Shown here one piece after another: positions 25,375-33,967 of a stretch of 64,000 nucleotides of DNA (the stretch's first letter is position 1; the number at the start of each line of letters is the position of its first letter). The DNA is from Desulfovibrio porci (lineage in GTDB: Bacteria; Desulfobacterota; Desulfovibrionia; Desulfovibrionales; Desulfovibrionaceae), in assembly GCF_009696265.1 (NCBI RefSeq), contig NZ_VUMH01000012.1:1-64000 (forward strand), given 5' to 3'. Both the position numbers and the translations under genes were made by a program. The notes under the pieces are model-generated. The model saw only the letters and a list, made by a program, of their open reading frames with translations, searched no databases and was not told where the DNA came from.

Positions 25375-26985
25375 ATGAAAGTACAATTCCTGGGAGCGGC
25401 CAAAACAGTCACCGGCTCCTGCTATATGATCGAGGCCTGCGGCAAGCGCTTCTGCGTGGACTGCGGCATGCACCAGGGCAATAAGGCCATTGAGCAGCGC
25501 AACCGCGACGTCAAGCCCTACCAGCCTGAAAACATTGATTTCGTCCTGATCACCCACGCCCATATCGACCATTCGGGCCTGCTGCCCCTGCTGGCCAAAA
25601 ACGGTTTCGACAAGCCCGTTTACTGCACCAAGGCCACCAGCGACCTGCTGGAAATCATGCTGCAGGACAGCGCCCACATCCAGGAAATGGAAGCCCAGTG
25701 GGAAGCCAAGAAGTACGACCGCCGGGGCCTGAAAAATCCCCCGGCCGCGCTCTATACGGTGGAGGACGCCCAGAAGGCGGCCACGCTTTTTCAGGCCGTG
25801 GACTATCACAAGACCTTTGAGCCCGCGCCGGGCATCCGCATGACCTATTACGACGCCGGGCACATTCTGGGTTCCGGCTCCCTGCGCCTGGAAGCCGAGG
25901 AAGACGGCAAGACCACCAGCATGATCTTTTCCGGCGACATCGGCCGCCCCCAGTCCCTGATTGTCCGCGATCCGGAAAATCCGCCCAGGGCCGACTACGT
26001 GTTCATGGAGTCCACCTACGGCGACCGCAACCACAAGAATGAAAGCACCAGCACCGAGGAACTGGCCGAGGCCGTGGCCTACAGCCACGCCAGGGGCGAA
26101 AAGGTGATCATTCCGGCTTTTGCCGTGGAGCGCACGCAGGAGGTGCTTTACTGCCTGCACATGCTCAACAGCCAGGGCAAACTGCCGGAGGACATGCCGG
26201 TCTTCGTGGACAGCCCCCTGGCCATCCGGGCCACTGAAATCTTCGAGCGCAACCGCGAGCTGTTCGACGAGGACGCCAAGGCCCTGCTGGGCAGCGGCGA
26301 CGATCCCTTCTCCCTGCCCAACCTGCACTACACCCTGAGCACGGCCGAATCCCAGGCCATCAACGAGATCAGCGGCCCGGCCATTGTCATTTCGGCCAGC
26401 GGCATGTGCAATGCCGGGCGCATCAAGCACCACCTCAAGCACAATATCTGGAGGCCCGGCGCCAGCGTGGTTTTTGTGGGCTATCAGGCCGTGGGCACGC
26501 CGGGCCGCAAGCTGGTGGAGCAGGCCAAAAAGATCACCCTGTTCGGCGAAGACATGGAAGTGAAGGCGCGCATTTTCACCATCAACGGCTTTTCCGGCCA
26601 TGCCGGGCAGAGCCAGCTGCTGGACTGGCTGGCCCCGCTGACCGGCGACGGCACGCAGGTGGTGCTGGTGCACGGCGAAAATTCGGCCCAGACCACGCTG
26701 GCCGGGCTGATTCAGGAGCGTTTCAGTCTTGCGCCGCTGATCCCCGAATACCTGGAAGAAATGGTTCTGGAAGGCGGGCGCGTTGCCCAGACCGTGCTGC
26801 ACGAAAGCCAGGCCCATCCCAAGGTGGACTGGAACTTCCTCACCGGCGAACTGGAACGCAAGTGGGACATGTTCAAGGGCAAGCTGGCCGACGTGGAAGG
26901 CCGCCCCTGGGTGGAACAGACCGAATTGCAGGAGGCCCTGGCCAAGATGGACTACGCCATGACCCGCCTGCTTTCGCGCATGTAG
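25375..26985 (+). CDS. MBL-fold beta-CASP ribonuclease / RNA-processing exonuclease family protein
   Basis: A 536-residue metallo-beta-lactamase of the RNA-specificity (beta-CASP) group. The metal site is visible as THAHIDHSG near residue 60, the later His in YDAGHILGSGSL near 162, and Asp in FSGDIGRP. Beta-CASP motifs follow: EKVIIPAFAVERTQEVL, VISASGMCNAGR, and the C-terminal FSGHAGQSQLLDW with VLVHGE. It probably cleaves or trims RNA; no specific substrate is shown. ATG 25375 has a weak GGAG upstream. It is directly followed by rsmD. Confidence 0.85.
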   Translation: MKVQFLGAAKTVTGSCYMIEACGKRFCVDCGMHQGNKAIEQRNRDVKPYQPENIDFVLITHAHIDHSGLLPLLAKNGFDKPVYCTKATSDLLEIMLQDSAHIQEMEAQWEAKKYDRRGLKNPPAALYTVEDAQKAATLFQAVDYHKTFEPAPGIRMTYYDAGHILGSGSLRLEAEEDGKTTSMIFSGDIGRPQSLIVRDPENPPRADYVFMESTYGDRNHKNESTSTEELAEAVAYSHARGEKVIIPAFAVERTQEVLYCLHMLNSQGKLPEDMPVFVDSPLAIRATEIFERNRELFDEDAKALLGSGDDPFSLPNLHYTLSTAESQAINEISGPAIVISASGMCNAGRIKHHLKHNIWRPGASVVFVGYQAVGTPGRKLVEQAKKITLFGEDMEVKARIFTINGFSGHAGQSQLLDWLAPLTGDGTQVVLVHGENSAQTTLAGLIQERFSLAPLIPEYLEEMVLEGGRVAQTVLHESQAHPKVDWNFLTGELERKWDMFKGKLADVEGRPWVEQTELQEALAKMDYAMTRLLSRM

Positions 26986-26992
26986 GCGGCCT

Positions 26993-27544
26993 ATGCGGAT
27001 CATTGCCGGCGGCCTGGGCGGCCGCGTGCTGAAAACCGTGGAAGGCGAGGGCTACCGCCCGGCCATGGGCCGCACCCGCGAAGCGCTGTTCTCCATGCTG
27101 GCCTCGCGCGGCCTGGTCTGGGGCGAAACCCGCGTGCTGGACCTCTTCGCGGGCAGCGGCAGCCTGGCCTTCGAGGCCCTGAGCCGGGGCGCGACCTCGG
27201 CCCTGCTGGTGGAAAACGCGGCCCCGGCCATGCGCTGCCTTCAGGAAAACGTGGCGGCCCTGGGCCTCGAAGGCCAGGCCCGCCTGATCAAGGAAGACGT
27301 GCTGCGTTTTCTCAAACGCCAGCCGCCCGAAGGCTTTGAGCTTGTCTTCATGGACCCGCCCTACCGCAAGAACCTGGCGGAACCGGCGCTGCGCGCCCTG
27401 GCGGACAGGGGCTGGCTCGCGCCCGGGGCTTTCGTCACGGCGGAAATCGAAAAGGACGTCAGGCTCACGCCGCCCGCCTCCTTCAACCTTCTGGCCGAGC
27501 GCCTCTTCGGCCAGACGCGCATCTGCATCTGGACGGCAGCATGA
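26993..27544 (+). CDS. rsmD: 16S rRNA (guanine966-N2)-methyltransferase RsmD
   Basis: A 183-residue SAM-dependent methyltransferase that methylates G966 of 16S rRNA. It has MRIIAGGLGGRVLKT at the N-terminus, RPAMGRTREALFSML, the SAM loop VLDLFAGSGSLAFEALSRGA and the catalytic DPPY in LVFMDPPYRK. The rsmD-coaD order with a 4-base stop/start overlap is a common pairing. ATG 26993 lies 7 bases after the upstream stop. Confidence 0.92.
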   Translation: MRIIAGGLGGRVLKTVEGEGYRPAMGRTREALFSMLASRGLVWGETRVLDLFAGSGSLAFEALSRGATSALLVENAAPAMRCLQENVAALGLEGQARLIKEDVLRFLKRQPPEGFELVFMDPPYRKNLAEPALRALADRGWLAPGAFVTAEIEKDVRLTPPASFNLLAERLFGQTRICIWTAA

Positions 27545-28080
27545 AAACAGCGCTCTATCCCGGCACTTTCGACCCCCTGACCAACGGCCACCTCAGCCTG
27601 ATCCGGCGCGGCTGCGACGTCTTCGACCAGATCATCGTGGCCGTGGCCGACAATACGCCCAAATTCCCGCTGTTCAGCCATGAGGAGCGGGTGGAAATGG
27701 CCCGCGAAGCCCTCAAAAACGAGTCGCGTGTGGTGGTGGAACCCTTCTCCGGCCTGACCGTGGAATACGCGGCCCAGCGTGGGGTCTGCGCCCTGCTGCG
27801 CGGCCTGCGCGCGGTGTCGGACTTTGAGTACGAGTTCCAGCTGGCCCTGATGAACCGCCGTCTGCAGCGCCATATCCAGACCGTGTTCATGATGACCGAC
27901 TACCAGTGGCTGTTCATCAGCTCCACCATCGTCAAGGCGGCGGCCAGCCAGGGCGCGGACGTCAAGGGCCTGGTGCCCGAGAACGTGCGCCGCAGCCTGC
28001 TGGAAAAATACGCCAAAGGCGAAGTGCGCCGGGGCACGCCCTGTCTGGCGGCCCCGCACGGCGGCTTCCGCGTTTCGTAA
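27541..28080 (+). CDS. coaD: Phosphopantetheine adenylyltransferase
   Basis: A 179-residue enzyme of coenzyme A synthesis that adenylates 4'-phosphopantetheine to dephospho-CoA. It has ALYPGTFDPLTNGHLSLIRR with the TxGH-type nucleotide motif, then AVADNTPKFPLFSHEERVEM, LLRGLRAVSDFEYEFQLALMN and the C-terminal ISSTIVKAAA. It overlaps rsmD by four bases (ATGA) and shares its last base with the start of miaA, so translation is coupled. Confidence 0.95.
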   Translation: MKTALYPGTFDPLTNGHLSLIRRGCDVFDQIIVAVADNTPKFPLFSHEERVEMAREALKNESRVVVEPFSGLTVEYAAQRGVCALLRGLRAVSDFEYEFQLALMNRRLQRHIQTVFMMTDYQWLFISSTIVKAAASQGADVKGLVPENVRRSLLEKYAKGEVRRGTPCLAAPHGGFRVS

Positions 28081-29033
28081 TGACCGGGGACGCGAAGTCT
28101 TCTTCCGCCGCGCGGCCCGCACCGGTGATCTGTCTGGCCGGTCCCACGGGATCGGGCAAAACCGCCGCGGCCCTGCTTCTGGCCCGCGAGCTGGACGGCG
28201 AGGTGATCAACGCCGACTCGCGCCAGGTCTACGCCGATTTTCCGCTGATCACGGCCCAGCCCTCGCCGGAAGAGCGCGCCGCCTGCCCCCACCATCTCTA
28301 CGGTTTTCTGCCCGCAACGCAAAAGATCAGCGCCGGGCAGTGGGCGGAACAGGCCGCGGCCAAGGCCCGCGAACTGCTGGCGCGCGGCAGAACCCCGCTG
28401 CTGGTGGGCGGCACGGGCCTTTATTTTCAGGCTCTGCTGCGCGGCATTGCCGATATCCCGCCTCTGGACCCGGCCATCAGCGCCCGCCTGGAAGCCCGCC
28501 TGGACGCCGAGGGCGCGCCCGCCCTGCACGCCGAGCTGCGCAAGGCCGACCCGGCCTACGCGGCGCGCATCCATCCCAATGACCGCCAGCGCATCGCGCG
28601 GGCCCTGGAAGTGCTGGAAGGCACGGGCCGCCCCTTCAGCTGGTGGCATGAAAACGCCATGGCCGCCCCGCTCTGCCGGGGGCCGCTGCTGGTGCTCAAC
28701 GCCGAGCTGGCCTGGCTGGAGCCGCGCCTGGCCCGCCGCCTGGACCTGATGCTGGCCGCCGGGGCTCTGGACGAGGCGCGCCGGGCTCGCGCCCGCTGCG
28801 ACGATCCGGCCGCGCCGGGCTGGTCGGGCATCGGCGCGGCGGAAGCTCTGGCTCATCTGCAGGGCCGGATCAGCCTTGAGGAATGCCGCCGCCTCTGGCT
28901 GCGCAACACCCGCGCCTACGCCAAGCGTCAGTTGACTTGGTTCCGGGCCCGGCCCGAAGCGCTTTTTCTGCCGCCCGACAACCTGACGGCCGTGCTGGAA
29001 GAAGCCCGCCGGCACTGGACGGCCCCGGCCTGA
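28080..29033 (+). CDS. miaA: tRNA dimethylallyltransferase
   Basis: A 317-residue enzyme that adds a dimethylallyl group to A37 of tRNAs reading UNN codons. The P-loop is AGPTGSGKTAAALLLA near residue 20, followed by INADSRQVYADF, PHHLYGFL, VGGTGLYFQALLRGI and HPNDRQRIARALEV, all family landmarks. The ATG overlaps the last base of the coaD stop codon. No truncation is seen. Confidence 0.93.
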   Translation: MTGDAKSSSAARPAPVICLAGPTGSGKTAAALLLARELDGEVINADSRQVYADFPLITAQPSPEERAACPHHLYGFLPATQKISAGQWAEQAAAKARELLARGRTPLLVGGTGLYFQALLRGIADIPPLDPAISARLEARLDAEGAPALHAELRKADPAYAARIHPNDRQRIARALEVLEGTGRPFSWWHENAMAAPLCRGPLLVLNAELAWLEPRLARRLDLMLAAGALDEARRARARCDDPAAPGWSGIGAAEALAHLQGRISLEECRRLWLRNTRAYAKRQLTWFRARPEALFLPPDNLTAVLEEARRHWTAPA

Positions 29034-29044
29034 AGCCCGCCCCC

Positions 29045-29617
29045 ATGCCTGCACGCCTGATTCTGGAAACGCCGCGCCTGATCCTGCGGGAAATGAACCC
29101 GGACGATTTCGCCGCCCTGTGCGCCATGCTGCGCGACCCGGAGGTGATGTACGCCTACGCGCACGCCTTCAGCGAGGATGAGGTCCGGCAATGGCTGGAC
29201 AGGCAGTTGCAACGCTACCGGCAAGACGGCTTCGGCCTCTGGGCCGTGACGCTCAAAACGGAGGACGGTCCGCCCGGCGCCATGATCGGCCAGTGCGGCC
29301 TGACCCGGCAGGAATGCCCGCCCGTGTCGCCGGGCCGCGTGCCGGAGGTGGGCTACCTGTTCCGGAAAAGCCGCTGGCATCAGGGCTATGCCACGGAGGC
29401 GGCCAGAGCCTGCCGGGATTACGCCTTCACAACGCTGGGGGCCGGAGAGGTCTTTTCCATTATCCGGGCAAACAACGCCCCCTCCCTGGCCGTGGCCCGC
29501 AGAAACGGCATGGCGGTCCGCGCGGCGTTCAGCAAGCACTATTACGGCCAGGACATGCCGCATCTGGTCTTTTCCATCACCCGCTCCCAATGGCGGCAAG
29601 AACAGGAAACAGCATGA
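29045..29617 (+). CDS. GNAT-family N-acetyltransferase (RimJ/RimL-like)
   Basis: A 190-residue acetyltransferase of the acetyltransf_3 type. It starts LETPRLILREMNPDDFAALCAML, and continues with IGQCGLTRQE, VGYLFRKSRWHQGYATEAARACRDYAF (acetyl-CoA loop HQGYATEA) and IIRANNAPSLAVARRNGMAV. Members modify ribosomal-protein N-termini or small molecules; the target is unknown. It lies 11 bases after miaA and overlaps the next gene by four bases. Confidence 0.85.
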   Translation: MPARLILETPRLILREMNPDDFAALCAMLRDPEVMYAYAHAFSEDEVRQWLDRQLQRYRQDGFGLWAVTLKTEDGPPGAMIGQCGLTRQECPPVSPGRVPEVGYLFRKSRWHQGYATEAARACRDYAFTTLGAGEVFSIIRANNAPSLAVARRNGMAVRAAFSKHYYGQDMPHLVFSITRSQWRQEQETA

Positions 29618-30285
29618 CCCGTCCCGAGATACGCATCGACCCCGCGCTCAAGGCTCTTTGGCCGCAAACCGGCCTGGGCTGCCTGGCCTATGGCGCCCGG
29701 CCCCTGCCGGAACACCCGGCACTCTGGAGCTTTTTCACAGCGGCAATCCTGCCCGGGCTGGGCAAAACCCTTCAGGACGCGCCCCTGGCCGGGCTGCCCA
29801 ATCTGGCGGAATCCCGCCAGGCCTACAAGGCCTTCGGACGCGATCCGGGCCGGACGCGGGTTTCTTCCGAAGCCCTCTACCGCCGCGTCCGGCAGGGCAA
29901 GGATATCTACCGCATCAACAGCGTGGTGGACGCCAACAACCTGATCTCGCTGGAAAGCGGCTTTTCCCTGGGCTCCTACGATCTGGCCCGGCTGGACGGC
30001 GGCCTGCTGCTGCGCCTGGGCCGGGAAGGCGAAGCCTACGCGGGCATCGGCAAGGGCGGCATTGATCTGGCCCGCCTGCCCCTGCTGGCCGACGCCCAGG
30101 GGCCCTTCGGCAGCCCCAGCAGCGATTCCCAACGGGCCGTGATCTCGCTGGAAAGCCGGAATATTCTCACCGTCATCTACGGCTTTTCCGGCCCGGAACC
30201 TCTGGAGGCCGCTCTGGACCTGACCGTCCGGCGGCTGACGGATTTCGCCGGGGCCGCGGGCTGCGACGCTTTCACGGTCCGTTGA
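29614..30285 (+). CDS. B3/B4 tRNA-binding-domain protein
   Basis: A 223-residue stand-alone version of the B3/B4 domain of the phenylalanyl-tRNA synthetase beta subunit. Visible features are RQAYKAFGRDPGRTRVSSEALYRRV near residue 65 and INSVVDANNLISLESGFSLGSYDL near residue 100, the family signature. Free-standing members are thought to bind or edit aminoacyl-tRNA or a related amino-acid ligand, but a reaction is not established. It overlaps the GNAT gene by four bases and ends the operon before a strong hairpin. Confidence 0.85.
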   Translation: MTRPEIRIDPALKALWPQTGLGCLAYGARPLPEHPALWSFFTAAILPGLGKTLQDAPLAGLPNLAESRQAYKAFGRDPGRTRVSSEALYRRVRQGKDIYRINSVVDANNLISLESGFSLGSYDLARLDGGLLLRLGREGEAYAGIGKGGIDLARLPLLADAQGPFGSPSSDSQRAVISLESRNILTVIYGFSGPEPLEAALDLTVRRLTDFAGAAGCDAFTVR

Positions 30286-30291
30286 AAAAAC

Positions 30292-30338
30292 GGCCTTTGC
30301 CGCGCGCCCGGAGGATAAGAAAGCGCGCGGCAAAGGCC
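30292..30338. terminator. Bidirectional terminator hairpin
   Basis: A perfect 16-bp stem GGCCTTTGCCGCGCGC / GCGCGCGGCAAAGGCC (30292-30307 and 30323-30338). GAAAAAAC lies before it and CTTCTG after it. It separates the plus-strand operon from the convergent binding-protein gene. Confidence 0.7.
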
Positions 30339-30363
30339 TTCTGAAGAGCCGGAAGAACGACGT

Positions 30364-31413
30364 TTACTCTGTGCCGGAGGGCAAAAAACGGGGCGTCACC
30401 AACGGCAGCCGTTCCAGCTCCCCGGCCTCCCGGCTGCTGAGAGCGCCGGTTTTTTGGTGAAAGGCGATCACATTGCGCAGCCAGCCGCGCAGGGCTTCGC
30501 CGTCCCGCTCCCCGCCCAGCAGGACCCGCTGCCGCTCAGCCGTGAACAGGGTGTGGCCGGCCCGCTCGGCAAGCGCTTCCTCCACAGAAATCTCCCGCCC
30601 GGCCGTTTCCTTCAGAAAACGCCGGTACAAGGGCGCGAACTCCCGGTCCGGCATGGATTCCAGAGCGGCCACAGCCTGCAGATAGCCGCGCAGGAAGGCG
30701 GTCACCTCTTGCGGATGCCCGTCGGCATAGCGCCGCTCCGCAATGATCAGGGTGGGCTGGACAAGCCCGCAGTCCTTGCCGTTGGCCACTTCCCGCAGGC
30801 CCCGCCGCCGCGCCTCGTAGGCGGCCGGGCTCCAGAGCGCCACGGCGTCGCCCATGCCGCCCAGAAAGGCCGCCAGGGCTTCCTCAGGTTTGGTGTCCAC
30901 AATGACCACGTCGTCTTCTCTCAATCCCAGTCCCTCAAGCCAGGCCAGCAGAATCTGGTGCGCGCTGGTCCCCAGCGGGCAGAGGATCATCCCGCCCCGC
31001 ATGAGCCGCCCGGCTTCGGCCTTGTCCGCCGTGAACAGCGGGCTGCCGGGGCGGGCGTAAATGCCGTTGGCGGCGGCCTCGTCCGTGCCGACGCCCACCG
31101 CGTAGACATCCTTGCGCAGCATGGCCAGCATGGCGGGCACCCCGCCGCAGGCGGCCAGATTCCAGTCCAGGGCGCGCATATTGTCCACCAGCAGCCTGCC
31201 GGTGGGCAGAACCTTGAGCTCCACGGCGATGCCCTCGGCCGCGTCCCACTGCCGCTCGTGGGCGTACCAGGCCGGGAAGCTTTCAAATTCTCCCAGACAG
31301 GCCAGACGGACCGCCGTTGCCGCGGCCCCGGCGGTGTCGGCAAAGGCCCAGACAAAAAGCCCGCACAGCGCCAGAACACGGATGGCGCGCATGGCGCGGA
31401 TCAGTCTGTTCAT
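30364..31413 (-). CDS. ABC-type solute-binding protein (NitT/TauT-like), orphan
   Basis: A 349-residue exported protein with a signal peptide (MNRLIRAMRAIRVLALCGLFVWAFADTAGA). The SsuA/TauA-like binding fold shows as VRLACLGEFESFPAWYAHERQWDAAEGIAVEL, DWNLAACGGVPAMLAML and VVIVDTKPEEALAAFLGGMGDAVALWSP. This family binds taurine, sulfonates, nitrate or pyrimidine precursors. No ABC permease or ATPase is adjacent, so it is an orphan. ATG 31413 has AAGGA upstream. It lies 118 bases downstream of the glycyl-radical enzyme on the same strand and may serve that pathway. Confidence 0.8.
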   Translation of the reverse strand: MNRLIRAMRAIRVLALCGLFVWAFADTAGAAATAVRLACLGEFESFPAWYAHERQWDAAEGIAVELKVLPTGRLLVDNMRALDWNLAACGGVPAMLAMLRKDVYAVGVGTDEAAANGIYARPGSPLFTADKAEAGRLMRGGMILCPLGTSAHQILLAWLEGLGLREDDVVIVDTKPEEALAAFLGGMGDAVALWSPAAYEARRRGLREVANGKDCGLVQPTLIIAERRYADGHPQEVTAFLRGYLQAVAALESMPDREFAPLYRRFLKETAGREISVEEALAERAGHTLFTAERQRVLLGGERDGEALRGWLRNVIAFHQKTGALSSREAGELERLPLVTPRFLPSGTE

Positions 31414-31531
31414 CGTCAACATCCTTGTGAGGTTTTCCGCCCCGTCCCCAAAGGGACGGGGCGGTTCACGCATGAAATGCGGGCAAACGGGCTTTGCCCG
31501 CCGTAACCGGGCATTTCAAGTGTTACATGCT

Positions 31532-33916
31532 CTACAGTTCGTGAGCGGTGCGGCTCAGAATATCCTCCTGAATCTCGCTGCTCAACTCCACAAAATAGGC
31601 GCTGTACCCGGCCACGCGCACCAGCAGGCTCTTGTAGTCCTCGGGCCGGGCCTGGGCGCAGCGCAGCACCTCATGGCTGACCACGTTGAACTGCACGTGG
31701 AAGATATCCAGATCAAGGAAGGTTTTCAAAAACGCGGACAGACGCGCCCGGCCTTCGGGACCGGCCAGCACCTGCGGCGTGAGCTTGATGTTCAGCAGCG
31801 TGCCGCCGTCAATGCTTTCGTGCGGCAGCTTGCCCAGAGACTGTAGAATGGCCGTGGGCCCCAGACGGTCCCGGCCCTGGGAGGGAGAGCAACCGTCGGC
31901 CAGGGGCCGCCCGGCCCTGCGCCCGGACGGCAGCGCGGCCACGGCCATGCCCTGGGGCACGTTGGAGGACACCGGATACAGGGCGGGCAGCTTGTGGTTG
32001 CCCAGCTTGCCCCGGTAGCTGTCGATCTCGTTGATGATGACATTGCACATGTCGATCATCACCGCGTCGGCCTCGTCGTCGTTATTGCCCCACTTGGGCG
32101 CGTCCTCCTCCAGGATGCGCCGGACAGGCTCATAGCCCCGGAAGTCGGCCTTGACGGCCGCCACCAGCTCGGGCATGGAGACCCGCTTTTCCTCAAAGAC
32201 GATCTTTTTCACCGCGGCCACGGAGTCCACGAAATCCCCCACGCCGTTGCCGTTCATGCCCGGCCCGGTGTTGAATTCCGCGCCGCCGTGGGTGAGGTCG
32301 CGCCCGCTTTCCAGGCAGCCCAGGGTGAACATGGAGGCCACGGGATTGGGCAGGTGCCGGTAGTGCAGCTCCTCAAGCACGTTCTGCGAAATGGAGAACT
32401 GGCGCAGCAGATGCCGCAACTGGGCGTGCAGCGCGCTTCTGAACTCCTCGTAGGTTTTGAATTCCGCGGCGTCGCCCGTTTCCAGGCCGAGGCGCTTGCC
32501 GCTTTTCAGGTGCACGCCGTTGGTCAGGGTGAATTCCACGGCGCTGCCCAGATTGTAATGCCCCGCCGAACTCCACTGGTAATGCCGCCCGGCCAGCTGG
32601 GCCTCCACGCAGCCGATGGGCGCCCAGTCCCGCGCCAGATGCGGGGGAATGCCCTTCTTGAGCAGCATCTTGTAGCCCACGTCGTCGCTGAACACCGCCG
32701 GGAAGCCGGAACCGGTCTGCACCAGCTCGGCCACCTTCAGGAAGAATTCTTCCGGATTCTTCCTGCTGATGCGCACGGACAGGGAGGGCTGCACCATCTG
32801 CACGTCGATGGTCGCCTGGAGCATGAGATAGGTCAGGGGATTGACCGCGTCCCGGCCGTAGGTGTCCAGACCGCCCAGGGCGATGTTCTGGAAGGCGCAG
32901 AAACCGGAATAGTGTTTGGCCGCGGGCTCGTTCCAGTACCAGATCTGCTCGCCCATCTTGACCCACAGGCATTCGATGAGCTCCAGGGCTTCCTCGTCGC
33001 CAAGGCCCCCGGCCTTGTCCTTTTCATAGAAGGGCAGCAGATATTGGTCCAGCAGGCCGGGGGAATAACCGCCCGCGTTGCCCTCAATGAACAGGCCGAC
33101 AAAGACGAAATAGACCATTTGCAGGGCCTGGTGCAGGTTTTCCGGCGGATTGTGCGCCAGATGCGCGCAGACCGCCGCGACGCGCTCCAGATCCGCGCGG
33201 CGCTCCGGCCCGGCCCCGGCCATTTGCGCCCTGGCTTCCCGGGCGTGACGCTCGCAAAGGATCGAAAAACCCTCGCAGCAGATGATGACCGAACGCCAGA
33301 AATCCCTCCGGGCGAGATTCTCGATGTCGTTGAAGTCCAGCCCGGCCAGTTTTTCCGCGGCCCGGCGCTTGATGCCGTCAAAGCCCAGGGGCAGGATCAG
33401 TTGCGGCAGGGCGGGAACCATGTCGCCGGGCACGCATTCGATCTTGACGTCGTTGTCGCACACGCCGCCCACGGCCACCAGCTCGCGCACGTCCTCCGGA
33501 GCCCTGGCGTTCCAGAAGTCCCGCAGGGTCTTGCCCTTCCAGTAGGGGTAGACCTCCTCCCGGTAGAGCTTTTTCTGCTCTTCGCTGATCTGGTAGGGGT
33601 CCTGAGGCCGGGTGCTCATGCTGTCCAGTTCGTCGTAAAACCAGTTGTTGGACAGTTCGGGGTTGACGTGGATGCTCCGCGCCACGGCCCCGGCATTGCC
33701 CACGATGAGTTCGTCCGGCTGGATGGTGATGGTTTTGGCGGCGCAGTGCTCCTTGAAGGCCCTGGCCCGGCGGATGATCATGGGTTCGCTTTCCGTTTCC
33801 CTGAAAATCCGCGTCTTGGACAGAGCGCCTTCAATGCAGACGCCGGGCAGATGAGAGAAGAACTGGCTCTTGAGCCGCCCGATACGTTCCAAACGGGCTT
33901 CCTGTGTCAGTGACAT
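31532..33916 (-). CDS. Glycyl-radical enzyme (PFL-like), substrate unassigned
   Basis: A 794-residue enzyme of the pyruvate-formate-lyase-like superfamily. The catalytic cysteine and base are in IGCVEAQLAG (Cys436, Glu438), and the glycyl-radical site is RVAGYSAYFVEL near the C-terminus (Gly770). The C-x-E pattern fits eliminases, dehydratases, C-S or C-N lyases of the CutC/IslA/HpsG group rather than true PFL, which has Cys-Cys. Flanking residues RHYQWSSAGHYNLGSAVEF are not ones I can tie to a known substrate class. ATG 33916 follows AAGGAG. Its activase is encoded just upstream. The neighbouring TRAP importer, dehydrogenases and IclR regulator point to catabolism of a small organic acid or sulfonate, which is inference. 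Confidence 0.9.
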   Translation of the reverse strand: MSLTQEARLERIGRLKSQFFSHLPGVCIEGALSKTRIFRETESEPMIIRRARAFKEHCAAKTITIQPDELIVGNAGAVARSIHVNPELSNNWFYDELDSMSTRPQDPYQISEEQKKLYREEVYPYWKGKTLRDFWNARAPEDVRELVAVGGVCDNDVKIECVPGDMVPALPQLILPLGFDGIKRRAAEKLAGLDFNDIENLARRDFWRSVIICCEGFSILCERHAREARAQMAGAGPERRADLERVAAVCAHLAHNPPENLHQALQMVYFVFVGLFIEGNAGGYSPGLLDQYLLPFYEKDKAGGLGDEEALELIECLWVKMGEQIWYWNEPAAKHYSGFCAFQNIALGGLDTYGRDAVNPLTYLMLQATIDVQMVQPSLSVRISRKNPEEFFLKVAELVQTGSGFPAVFSDDVGYKMLLKKGIPPHLARDWAPIGCVEAQLAGRHYQWSSAGHYNLGSAVEFTLTNGVHLKSGKRLGLETGDAAEFKTYEEFRSALHAQLRHLLRQFSISQNVLEELHYRHLPNPVASMFTLGCLESGRDLTHGGAEFNTGPGMNGNGVGDFVDSVAAVKKIVFEEKRVSMPELVAAVKADFRGYEPVRRILEEDAPKWGNNDDEADAVMIDMCNVIINEIDSYRGKLGNHKLPALYPVSSNVPQGMAVAALPSGRRAGRPLADGCSPSQGRDRLGPTAILQSLGKLPHESIDGGTLLNIKLTPQVLAGPEGRARLSAFLKTFLDLDIFHVQFNVVSHEVLRCAQARPEDYKSLLVRVAGYSAYFVELSSEIQEDILSRTAHEL

Positions 33917-33967
33917 GGCCGATCTCCTTACGCAGTAACAATGCATGACGTTGCGCCGTGTGGGGAG

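Noticed and set aside
31532-33916. Naming the glycyl-radical enzyme pyruvate formate-lyase, CutC or isethionate lyase
   Set aside because: It has a single Cys in C-V-E, not the Cys-Cys of PFL, and the residues around it do not let me assign any characterised class from memory.
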